NCBI GenBank assembly: GCA_947503555.1
Contig: CANNEE010000004.1
Coordinates: 1-64,000 of the forward strand
DNA length: 64,000 nucleotides
Source of the DNA: an uncultured Shewanella sp.
GTDB lineage: Bacteria; Pseudomonadota; Gammaproteobacteria; Enterobacterales; Shewanellaceae
Direction of reading: 5' to 3'
The position numbers were made by a program, and so were the translations under genes. The notes under the pieces were generated by a model that saw only the letters and a list, made by a program, of their open reading frames with translations, had not been told where the DNA came from and ran no database searches. How positions within the stretch are numbered: position 1 is the first letter of the stretch; each line of letters opens with the position of its first letter. Shown here piece after piece: positions 56,901-63,766 of the stretch.

Positions 56901-57318
56901 GCGACAAGGAAAGACGCTAGTCGTCCCTGAAGAAATAAAGGTCTCATTTTCTGGGGGAGAGATATCTATAACACCAGATGAAGTAGTGATAGACGATAAC
57001 GGTATTCATACAATTAGGACGATTAAATCGGGTAAGAAGCTTTCTAGCGAATTTGATAATACAAGCTATACATTGTTACTTAGAGCCGCAGAGCAACATT
57101 ATGGGAAAGGTTCTAAGGTGGAAGCGATTCACTTGACCAGTGAGACTCATGAGGTTGTATCTGTTACTGAAAGAAAGCAAACGGCGCGTATAGATAAGTG
57201 TCAGAGCGCTATATCATCAATTGCTGGCGGAGAATTCCCCACCTCACCTAATCAGCGTACTTGCCCAACGTGTCCAAGCTTTTTCTTATGTGGAAGCCTG
57301 CCATTAGAAAAAATTTAA
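53926..57318 (+). CDS. ImmA/IrrE protease - UvrD helicase - Cas4/AddB-like nuclease fusion
   Basis: 1130 residues in three parts. (1) About 1-180: an ImmA/IrrE-type metalloprotease with AHELGH (about 84) and a later FAREFLLP block. Relatives cleave repressors. (2) About 200-860: a superfamily 1A UvrD/Rep helicase with Walker A GPGTGKTS (about 216), DEYQDVN, GDSRQSIYRFRG, HASKGLEFD and ATSRAKKRL. (3) About 895-1130: a PD-(D/E)XK-like domain with YERCPRRYFY at its start and CPTCPSFFLC at its end, the four-Cys iron-sulfur plan of AddB and Cas4. The usual DxK triad is odd: where a D-x-K is expected I read RTIKSGKK. The joining of a protease and a helicase-nuclease in one chain is the most unusual part. 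Confidence 0.85.
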   Translation: MDGIEIARQIAEQLHIDLIHSGLDVRHPLQLVLKEIEENRDLEVIPVAKGSVQLKGGRAIFDSQAGLVLYENCGSDFDKAFLLAHELGHIVLEGTSEDFITDNVDTSVSEDVTSSALDKVLDYGRSERKEITMDAFAREFLLPRSLVVKLHIEEDMTSESIALNLSAPISIVQQQLLDALLLPAVKACKEQEEKKIHKPDLSQTNAVRHSGSPYQLQAGPGTGKTSTLVRRITHLLESGIDPSEILVLTFSNKAAGELRERVAEKAPDSLATLWIGTFHAFGLDIVHRFHQLLGLSEKPKVVSRFEAIEWLEGELARLDLKHYRNYYDPTLTLSDMLAAISRAKDEVINAQSYTALSEEMFAKAQDEDGRVQAEKCLEVSSVYKSYERLLKEKDAVDFGDLVKLPVELVESNEDVRSALSKRHKHILVDEYQDVNRASVRLIKAIAGAGKSLWVVGDSRQSIYRFRGASSTNMKRFSDDFPGAKSEQLSVNYRSASEVVDLFSTFSRTMKASDGVLPLKLVANSEQIGSKPIFTVASKPKDELAAIAASIADMKMQGFSYKQQAVLCASNARLDDVAAHLEAQGIPVLYLGSLFERPEIRDLLSLLSLLTENRAQGLLRAASLSGAPLSPDDVKLVAKYIKEHDLKALEWRDHINKMEGLSAEAIRSLNAVTELIVGFTPKDYPWEVLATIVLDRLELGKLIYKSTDIREQIKGIAIWQVLNFSRNLAQGQGMPSEKLLRRIRRIVQLSEDRDVRQLPAVANHLDGVRLLTIHASKGLEFDIVHLPGMVAGGLPSSNRPPNCIPPDFMIEGYSGKETVKLGHEEEEECKFFVATSRAKKRLFLYANSQQQNNSRRNPSKFIERIDSHISHNRYLDSTGVEVVYDDIEFPSREQLILTDRELELYERCPRRYFYTHDLSLGAKKIDNAFRQMHNVVYDVLAWLKSDFFESTPSKDELFNKYENSWVVNGPVDNGYSEDYKRIGKRLIEYLWETRQGKTLVVPEEIKVSFSGGEISITPDEVVIDDNGIHTIRTIKSGKKLSSEFDNTSYTLLLRAAEQHYGKGSKVEAIHLTSETHEVVSVTERKQTARIDKCQSAISSIAGGEFPTSPNQRTCPTCPSFFLCGSLPLEKI

Positions 57319-57428
57319 AAAAATTCATTTAATCTTTCCGGTTTAGATGGTTTCAAACGATTAACTGTGTGAAAGGGAAGGAATCGCATGTTGTGGTTCC
57401 CCCTAGAACTAGTAAGAGGTTAATTGTA

Positions 57429-58589
57429 ATGAAACCAGAAAATACACCACCAGAGCTTTCAGTAGAAGACATCTCCGAGTGCTTAATGGAGAGCAGAGAG
57501 CCTCGGTTCGCGAAACAATATCAAATACGTGTCGCTGATAAGAACCTTGAACAGAAAAAGGTTCTTGTTTCTGACCCGACGCCAACAGGTCAACAAATAT
57601 TGGAGGCCGCGAACTATTTCCCTTCGAACGATTACATCCTGTTGATGAAGCAGAGCACAGGTATGCTTGAAGAGGTTAACCTGTCAGAAGTCGTTGATGT
57701 TTATCATCGAGGCGTAGAACAGTTCATTGCGTTTGAAAGTGATCGCATTTTCTATTTTGAGCTGAATGGTAGACGGTATCCATGGGGAGCATCCACTATC
57801 AGTGAGAAAGAGCTGAGAGTTGTAGGCAATATTTCTAGTGATCAGGTGCTTTGGTTGGAGCAGAAACAATCGGCAGATATACAGCTAACTGCTGAGAGTA
57901 ATCTTGACCTATCTGCATCTGGATTAGAGAAAGTGTATTCTGCCAAGGTTAGCTGGAAGCTAAATGTCCAAGGTGTACTAATTGAATCGGATGAGCCAAC
58001 TATAGTGGCTTCCGATGCGATGGTTGCTGCTGGTTTTAATCCATCAGATGGGTGGATGCTTTTCCTCAAAGTTAAAGGAGAACCCAAAAAGCCTATTATT
58101 GTTGAGGATGTTATTGATTTAACAACCCCTGGCATTGAGAAACTCAGAATGACACCCGCTGAAATAATTAACGGTGAACAAATGCTTTGCGTGAAATCAG
58201 ACTTTTCACTGTTAGAGAAAGATACTGACTACCTAAACAAGTTAGGTTTCGAATGGGAAACTTTAATGGATGGTGGTGGACGTTGGCTTATAATTCGTAA
58301 TTACACGCTTCCGAATGGATATAACCATGAAAAAGTGGATATGGCGATAGATATCCCTGCAGCTTATCCTGGGGCTGCTCTTGATATGTTTTATTGTTTT
58401 CCTTCATTGCAACTTGATTCAGGTGCAGTTATTGCGCAGACGTCTTGTCATAAGCTCATTGCGGGTAAAAGCTATCAAAGATGGAGCCGACACTTAAATG
58501 GCAAGACCAGATGGAATCCTCTAACTGATAGTGTGATGACTCAGATGGCTGTTATAGAAGAGAGTGTTCTGCGTGAGGTGGCGAAATGA
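57429..58589 (+). CDS. Triple ubiquitin-fold (multiubiquitin) protein fused to an E2-like domain
   Basis: About 386 residues. Three beta-grasp repeats of the prokaryotic multi-ubiquitin family follow each other: about 28-100 (QYQIRVADKNLEQKKVLV), 109-172 (FYFELNGRRYPW) and 175-250 (WKLNVQGVLIESDEPT). The ILEAANYFPSNDYILL and MVAAGFNPSDGWMLFL segments match between repeats. From about 260 an E2-like domain of the Prok-E2_E group follows (LGFEWETLMDGGGRWLII, LPNGYNHEKVDMAIDIP, YPGAALDMFYCFP, YQRWSRHL). Cys near 322 and 339 are candidates for a thioester. No free C-terminal GlyGly exists, so a repeat can only be attached to a target after processing, perhaps by the JAB domain next door. GTG at 57369 is an alternative start; AAGAGG favours 57429. 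Confidence 0.85.
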   Translation: MKPENTPPELSVEDISECLMESREPRFAKQYQIRVADKNLEQKKVLVSDPTPTGQQILEAANYFPSNDYILLMKQSTGMLEEVNLSEVVDVYHRGVEQFIAFESDRIFYFELNGRRYPWGASTISEKELRVVGNISSDQVLWLEQKQSADIQLTAESNLDLSASGLEKVYSAKVSWKLNVQGVLIESDEPTIVASDAMVAAGFNPSDGWMLFLKVKGEPKKPIIVEDVIDLTTPGIEKLRMTPAEIINGEQMLCVKSDFSLLEKDTDYLNKLGFEWETLMDGGGRWLIIRNYTLPNGYNHEKVDMAIDIPAAYPGAALDMFYCFPSLQLDSGAVIAQTSCHKLIAGKSYQRWSRHLNGKTRWNPLTDSVMTQMAVIEESVLREVAK

Positions 58590-59992
58590 GTTGTAGTCAC
58601 TATAAGCTAGTTATTTCCAGCATGCACCATCAGCAGCTGCGAGAGCATTTGTTTCCCGGGGATGGGCTGGAGGCGGCTGCTATTTTACTTTGTTCTAAGA
58701 GTAGCAAGCGTCGTTTGCTCGTAAGTATGCTAATACTAATTGAACATCATGCTTGTGCGTTGAGGCTGCCTGATAAAATCACTTGGCCTGGAAAATTTGT
58801 TGAAGAGGCCATTGATATTGCAGATTCAGAGGGTTTATCTGTCATTCTTATGCACTCGCACCCTGGAGGGCAATTTAACTTTTCAGAATGTGATGATCAA
58901 AGTGACCTGCAGGTAATTCCAAGTCTTTTTGAAGGTATATCTTCACCAAATGTGTGCCATGGCTCAGCCATAATGACTCCAGATGGTGCAGTAAAGGCAA
59001 GAATCTACAAAAAAGATTTAGATTTTGAGTATGTAGCGTCAGTTAGTTGTGCATCGGAGGACTTCTCTATTTGGCGAGCAGGTGAGGGCTTACCTGCACA
59101 TCCTTTGGCATTCTCTTCAGATATGGGAAAAGACCTGAGCTTTTTAACTGCCTGTGTAGTAGGTGTTTCAGGTACTGGCTCTATCATAGCCGAGCAATTA
59201 GCCCGAATGGGAATTGGGGGGCTAGTGTTGATTGACTTTGATCGTACAGAGATAAAGAACCTTAATCGAATTCTCAATTCCACAAGGGAAGATGCGAGTA
59301 ATGGGCGTTACAAGACAAGAATGTTTGCCGATAGAGTGAGGCTTTATCGTGAAGATATTCGCATAGAGTGTGTAGAAAGTAGCATTAATAGCCGTGAGGC
59401 GGTTGAAGCCGCGGGAAAAGCGGACGTACTATTCTGCTGCGTTGATAGCTCAGAAGGGCGATATGTATGTGACATGATATCGTCAGCATTTCTAATGCCT
59501 CTTTTTGATGTCGGTGTCACTATTCCTACTCGTAAGACTCCGGGTGGCGGTACAGCAATTGCCGATGTATATGGGCGTTTAGACTACGTTTTTCCTGGCG
59601 CTCCCTCCTTGTACGATCGGCAAGTGTATACGCCTGAATCTTTACGTAAGGAGTACATAAATGCTGTAGATCCTGATGATCATAATAAGCAAGTTGCTGA
59701 AGGGTATTTAAAAGGTGTAGTAGAAGAAGCGCCCGATGTAATTGCTCTAAATATGCGTGCTGCTAGTGCGTGTGTGATGGAGTTTATTATGAGACGCTAT
59801 CCATTTAGGCATGAGCCTAACACCATGTTCAGTAGAACTGTTTTTTCTTTAGCTTCATGCGAGGAAGAGTACGAAAGAGATAGTTCATTTGAATGTACTC
59901 AAAGTCCTCACATGGGTATTGGCCTTAAAGAGCCGCTCCTCGGAATTCCTGGGCTTGCAAAGAGTCCTACAAGCCTGAGGAGGAAAGAATGA
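58586..59992 (+). CDS. JAB deubiquitinase-like domain fused to an E1/ThiF-like domain
   Basis: 468 residues. The N-terminal part is a JAB/JAMM metalloprotease: Glu in GLEAAAILL (about 27) and HSHPGGQFNFSECDD (about 90), which fits HxHx7SxxD exactly. From about 180 an E1/ThiF adenylating domain follows: VVGVSGTGSIIAEQLARMGIG (ATP loop), LIDFDRTEIKNLNR with the conserved Asp, Asn and Arg, and ADVLFCCVDSS. The E1 cysteine cannot be named with confidence. In eukaryotes these activities are separate proteins; here removal and activation of the modifier are joined. The ATG overlaps the previous stop codon (ATGA), so translation is coupled to the multiubiquitin gene. Confidence 0.88.
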   Translation: MSCSHYKLVISSMHHQQLREHLFPGDGLEAAAILLCSKSSKRRLLVSMLILIEHHACALRLPDKITWPGKFVEEAIDIADSEGLSVILMHSHPGGQFNFSECDDQSDLQVIPSLFEGISSPNVCHGSAIMTPDGAVKARIYKKDLDFEYVASVSCASEDFSIWRAGEGLPAHPLAFSSDMGKDLSFLTACVVGVSGTGSIIAEQLARMGIGGLVLIDFDRTEIKNLNRILNSTREDASNGRYKTRMFADRVRLYREDIRIECVESSINSREAVEAAGKADVLFCCVDSSEGRYVCDMISSAFLMPLFDVGVTIPTRKTPGGGTAIADVYGRLDYVFPGAPSLYDRQVYTPESLRKEYINAVDPDDHNKQVAEGYLKGVVEEAPDVIALNMRAASACVMEFIMRRYPFRHEPNTMFSRTVFSLASCEEEYERDSSFECTQSPHMGIGLKEPLLGIPGLAKSPTSLRRKE

Positions 59993-60318
59993 GAAAGCCT
60001 ATGTGGTTGTTAAGGCTGGCGGAGTATGTTCTTCCAGCACGTAAAGTTAATGTCATCGAGAGTGATACACCTCCCGATCAATTGCCTATACGTAATATCG
60101 TTCTTGCTAAGGAAGATGGTGAAGAGTGGGCTGTGGGGTTTAAGTGCCCATGTGGGTGTGGAAAGCATTTGGAGCTTTTACTGATAACGGAAGCGAAACC
60201 TAATTGGAAGCTAACCGTTGATGAAAAAAACCGTCCAACGCTACACCCATCTATTTGGCTTAAGAAAGGTTGTCGTTCCCACTTCTGGCTAAGGAAAGGA
60301 AAGGTTGTGTGGTGTTAA
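59989..60318 (+). CDS. DUF6527 protein of ubiquitin-like operons
   Basis: 109 residues matching the DUF6527 family. FKCPCGCGKHLELLL and the C-terminal LHPSIWLKKGCRSHFWLRKGKVVWC carry five to six Cys and a His that probably bind a metal. This family often occurs directly after multiubiquitin and E1/JAB genes in bacteria; its role is unknown, though a ligase-like or recognition function could be imagined. The ATG overlaps the stop codon of the JAB-E1 gene (ATGA), so it belongs to the core operon. Confidence 0.82.
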   Translation: MRKPMWLLRLAEYVLPARKVNVIESDTPPDQLPIRNIVLAKEDGEEWAVGFKCPCGCGKHLELLLITEAKPNWKLTVDEKNRPTLHPSIWLKKGCRSHFWLRKGKVVWC

Positions 60319-60347
60319 GTCACAATAATAATTGGATTGGATGTAGT

Positions 60348-61127
60348 ATGTCGAAAAAAATACAACTAACGTTATTAATAATCATTTTTGGGCTCCTGGT
60401 GTTTTGTGTTCAAACGTATACTTGGGTCGATGCTGGAAAGTCAGTAGCGAACAAATCGTACGCCTTCTCGTTCCAAATGAACTTTTGGAATGAGAAGGTT
60501 ATGGAAAAGTTTAACCGTCTAAGGGAGAGTGGAGTTACTTCAAGAATAATGCTGTCAAGGGAAGACAAGACTGTTGATGGACGTTATTTACGGGACTTGG
60601 CGGAATATCGCCACCACTTACAAGAGATCTTGAGAGCATTGGAGTTCAACAATAATGTTTCTTTTCAGGTTCTTAGTGAGGTAGTACAATTGAGCCGTAA
60701 AGGTTTCAGGCATGTCGATAGTAGTGAAGACATAGTAAAAGACATTGAAAAATTTCAGAGGCTGTTAGAAGCGTATAATAAGAGAGTTGATAGAGTTGGG
60801 ACGTTTCTTCCTGAGCTTACTGCAACATTTGAATATGATGATGAAATGACCGATTCAGAACGGGTCAACCTGACAGTAAAACAACTGAACTTATTGAATG
60901 AGCTATATTCGAGTGATGAGCTTTTTTTGAAGCACGATGCTGACCCATTTGAGTTTGTTCGAGATATGGGTGCTAGCGCTTATACGATGCTTGAAAATTA
61001 TGAAAAAGTGTTAGTTGGTTACAACCATCAGGTATCAATGGAGGAAAGCTATAAAAAGATAACTCTTCTTTTATTGACGCTTATCTCTGTGTATCTATCT
61101 ATTCGGGTAGCACTTATCCCTGAATAG
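60348..61127 (+). CDS. Two-helix membrane protein ending the operon
   Basis: About 259 residues, not recognised by family. One membrane helix near residues 5-25 (LTLLIIIFGLLVFC) and a second at the very end (ITLLLLTLISVYLSIRVAL) enclose a charged, helix-rich domain that would be periplasmic if the N-terminus is inside. It resembles in layout the sensor part of a chemoreceptor but lacks any signalling domain. The ATG at 60348 has GGAT seven bases upstream; the frame is open from 60270 inside the previous gene. It lies 29 bp after the DUF6527 gene. It could be a membrane effector or target, which is speculation. Confidence 0.65.
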   Translation: MSKKIQLTLLIIIFGLLVFCVQTYTWVDAGKSVANKSYAFSFQMNFWNEKVMEKFNRLRESGVTSRIMLSREDKTVDGRYLRDLAEYRHHLQEILRALEFNNNVSFQVLSEVVQLSRKGFRHVDSSEDIVKDIEKFQRLLEAYNKRVDRVGTFLPELTATFEYDDEMTDSERVNLTVKQLNLLNELYSSDELFLKHDADPFEFVRDMGASAYTMLENYEKVLVGYNHQVSMEESYKKITLLLLTLISVYLSIRVALIPE

Positions 61128-61464
61128 CAAAGTTAAAGCAGGTACGGGAGTTAAGGTGGATTCATCGGTTGGACATTAAGGTGTATTAGTTCAGGCTAGA
61201 GCTGACACTCGAAGTTGATTTGTGTTTAATTAGGACACAATTGGTTAGAGAAAATATTCAAAATATGAATAGGGCTGGGTTATCATGGTGGGTCGACTCT
61301 TCATACACATTAACATTTCTAGCTTTGTATCTGTGTTACGATATTAAAGCTCGTATCCTTCGGCTGAAGGAGTAATCTCCTTAATGTTGCAACACAGTAT
61401 CGTTGACAAAGCCATTGTTCATAAATCTTGAAAAAGTGGTGTCACTATGCTTTGTTATGAGAGC
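61128..61464. other. Convergent intergenic region in the island
   Basis: 337 bp between the convergent membrane-protein and SF2 helicase genes. Two small overlapping hairpins (CCTTC / GAAGG and AAGGAG / CTCCTT, around 61357-61382) are the only structure seen. Neither has a T run. No gene was recognised. Confidence 0.45.
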
Positions 61465-62880
61465 TTAAAACGGTGAGCTAAAAGTTGAAACTACTTTTTC
61501 CCTGAAACCGCCGAGTAACTCAAATGACAATGTTGCCGCAGGGCATGAACGTTCTATCGATACCAACTCTGTCAGATGTGATGGAATTTGCTCATCTAGG
61601 TAGGTGCTACCTAATTGAAGTTCATTTATTTTCGTTGGTGAAATGTCTTTCGATAGCAAAGTAAGGGGCTTGACAGAGTCTTGTGTAATTTCTGCTTCTA
61701 TAGATTGCCTCAATATCACTGGAATGTCAGGTACCTCTTCTGCTAAGCGGTTTGCAAATTCGACAAGTTTTGGCGCAGCGAAGGTGTATAGCCAGGCTTC
61801 TTGGTTTCCGCTTCTGCTTTTACGTAATACTCTACCTAGAACTTGCCTAAAATGAAGCTCAGTTTTGACTCTGCTTAGGTGACAACATACTTGGAGACGT
61901 GGGATGTCAGTCCCCTCGCTTATCATACCAACACTAACAATCCAGTTTGTTGTGCCGTTGCTGAACCCATCGATTTTTAATGACGGTTGTTGTTCTTTGT
62001 AGGTAACAATTTCAGTGGGTTGTGAAAACTCCTTTCTGAGAATGTTCAGAATATGTGTGGCATGTTCTACTGAAGATGCAACAACAAGCCCTGCAGCATT
62101 AGTATTGTGCAGTCTAATGCTATTGAGCTTGTTGACCGCCAGATTTAGCACATGTCGAATTGCCAAATTATTTTTGATGACTGATTGGTAAGAAACCGAT
62201 GAACCTTTGAATAGATCATCCAGACAATTAAACGTCTTCGTTTCATTCTCTTCATCAGTAACTGAAATTTTTTCGTTATCGATAAGGACAATTTTGGGAT
62301 TTCTGCATACTCCGTCGGTTACAGCTTTCCTTAAACCGTAAATGTAGTCGCATTGAATTTGGTTGTTCGGATCTATGTAACGAGATAGAGCTATAGGTGC
62401 TTGATCTGAGCGCCATGGAGTGCCAGTTAAAGCTAGAGTGTATTCAGCTTGGTTTTGAATATTCAGTAAGATCTCTTCCCCCCAAGCATTCGCATTTTCT
62501 AGCGAACTACCCGAGCAATGGTGGATCTCGTCAAAAACGACGAGTACGCGATTTCGTTTTAGTAGTTGCCAAAAATCTTTGTTGAATGACAACATACTTT
62601 GATATGTGTAAGAGCAACCAATAGCACCGATCACTCCATCGAAACGGCAGTCCAATCGTTTTGAGAATGTAGATTTGATCCCATGAGATATATTGATGGA
62701 AGGTGAAAAGCAAAGCACAAAGTCGATTAGGCCTTTTTCGAGTAGTTGAGCTGCCACCTCGGCCGCCATAATCGTCTTACCGGCTCCAGGAGTTGCTAAA
62801 CAAAGGAAATGTCTGTGTTTGGCATTAAAGTGTTTTAGAGCGCGATTGACGCACTCTGATTGCCATTGTCTTAGTTGCAT
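61465..62880 (-). CDS. Superfamily 2 DEAD/DEAH-type helicase
   Basis: 471 residues. LRQWQSECVNRALKHF (Q-like N-terminus), Walker A ATPGAGKTIMAAEVA, the DExH box VVFDEIHH, ALTGTPWR (motif III), VSVGMISEGTDIPRLQ (motif V) and FRQVLGRVLR (motif VI) show a complete SF2 core of the type found in phages and restriction or defence loci. No nuclease domain is attached. It lies five bp after the wHTH-like gene on the same strand, so the two are one unit. The role may be DNA translocation in a defence system, or element replication. Confidence 0.87.
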   Translation of the reverse strand: MQLRQWQSECVNRALKHFNAKHRHFLCLATPGAGKTIMAAEVAAQLLEKGLIDFVLCFSPSINISHGIKSTFSKRLDCRFDGVIGAIGCSYTYQSMLSFNKDFWQLLKRNRVLVVFDEIHHCSGSSLENANAWGEEILLNIQNQAEYTLALTGTPWRSDQAPIALSRYIDPNNQIQCDYIYGLRKAVTDGVCRNPKIVLIDNEKISVTDEENETKTFNCLDDLFKGSSVSYQSVIKNNLAIRHVLNLAVNKLNSIRLHNTNAAGLVVASSVEHATHILNILRKEFSQPTEIVTYKEQQPSLKIDGFSNGTTNWIVSVGMISEGTDIPRLQVCCHLSRVKTELHFRQVLGRVLRKSRSGNQEAWLYTFAAPKLVEFANRLAEEVPDIPVILRQSIEAEITQDSVKPLTLLSKDISPTKINELQLGSTYLDEQIPSHLTELVSIERSCPAATLSFELLGGFREKVVSTFSSPF

Positions 62881-62885
62881 GAAGA

Positions 62886-63425
62886 TTATTTACGTTGATG
62901 AGAGAGGACAGATTTAATTGCCTTGATTTGCCCAAGTAGTTTTGAGCTTTTTTCTCTGGCTTGTAGGTACTGGGATTCGAGATGTGCCTTCATTTCGGGG
63001 AAGGACTGATACAACCGCATATACTCTTCTGACTCACCAATGCTAGTGAGTAGATCTACTTCAGATTCTTTCAAACGCTCTTCAAGTTGCCTAATAGCAT
63101 CATTAGTTGTCGAGGGGACTGATGTGATCTGGTTTGCTGTGGTCGCTGTTGTATTTTGCACGATAAACTTGGTCTCAATAAACAATTCAGACTTCTGGTA
63201 CACAATCCTTTTAGAGTTTTTTGTTCCCTTCTTAAGCAGTAAGCCTTCCTTAACCAGTTTATGGATTTGTCTGTAAACATACTTGCGAGCTTCAATCGGC
63301 TCTTTGGTCGTTGAAGATATTGCCAAGTATGCGTCACGTAACCGCGTCACACTGAAGTTGTCAAAGTTCTCATCCTGGAGAATTGAATTTAGTTGAGCGT
63401 TAATCTTGATGGATGGTTTTGACAT
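62886..63425 (-). CDS. Winged-helix-like protein with a C-terminal coiled coil
   Basis: About 179 residues, not assigned to a named family. The N-terminal 75 residues (SVTRLRDAYLAI, YVYRQIHKLVKEGLLLKKGTKNSKRIVYQKS) look like a winged helix that could bind DNA. The C-terminal part is helical (IRQLEERLKESEVDLL to SKLLGQIKAIKS) and likely a coiled coil for dimerisation. The ATG at 63425 (MSKPSIKINA) is preferred over 63458 because GAG stands just upstream and the extra residues look unlike the fold. It is the first gene of the pair with the SF2 helicase and diverges from the XRE regulator. Confidence 0.65.
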   Translation of the reverse strand: MSKPSIKINAQLNSILQDENFDNFSVTRLRDAYLAISSTTKEPIEARKYVYRQIHKLVKEGLLLKKGTKNSKRIVYQKSELFIETKFIVQNTTATTANQITSVPSTTNDAIRQLEERLKESEVDLLTSIGESEEYMRLYQSFPEMKAHLESQYLQAREKSSKLLGQIKAIKSVLSHQRK

Positions 63426-63493
63426 TAAATTTCTCGCAAAGAGACTCTTTATCGCCAACTCTCTGGGCCAAGAGAACTTGTTATTAGTTAATG

Positions 63494-63521
63494 CGGATTA
63501 TAATCCGTGGCTTTATAAGCC
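63494..63521. promoter_or_regulatory. Two palindromic operators at the XRE divergent promoter
   Basis: CGGATTATAATCCG (63494-63507) is a perfect 14-bp palindrome and contains TATAAT on both strands, so it can serve as a -10 in both directions. GGCTT-TAT-AAGCC (63509-63521) follows, centred about 15 bp away. They lie between the divergent wHTH-like and XRE genes, as expected for autoregulation by a small XRE/controller protein. Confidence 0.6.
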
Positions 63522-63559
63522 GCAACTTTGGATAGTCTTTATCTTTAACGAGATGAAAA

Positions 63560-63766
63560 ATGAAAGACTTAGCAACCCAATTTGGCTTGAAATTACGAAG
63601 CAAACGCAAAGAGTTGGGGATATCTCAAGATAAATTGGCACTTTTAGCGGAGATCGACCGAAGCTATGCTGGGAGAATCGAGCGTGGAGAAGTCAATATC
63701 ACGCTCGAAAAGGCATACCAATTGGCAGAAGTATTAGGATGTAACATAAGGGAGTTGCTGCCTTAG
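63560..63766 (+). CDS. Small XRE-family regulator
   Basis: 68 residues, almost all helix-turn-helix (LRSKRKELGISQDKLALLAEIDRSYAGRIERGEVNIT). Size and sequence (DRSYAGRIERGE) recall the controller proteins of restriction-modification systems, which bind paired palindromes before their own gene. It diverges from the wHTH-like and SF2 helicase genes, and the double palindrome just upstream is its probable operator. No restriction or methylase gene is in the window, but one could follow beyond its end. Confidence 0.85.
   Translation: MKDLATQFGLKLRSKRKELGISQDKLALLAEIDRSYAGRIERGEVNITLEKAYQLAEVLGCNIRELLP

Noticed and set aside
57369-57428. GTG at 57369 as the start of the multiubiquitin gene
   Set aside because: No ribosome binding site, while AAGAGG lies at the right distance before the ATG at 57429.
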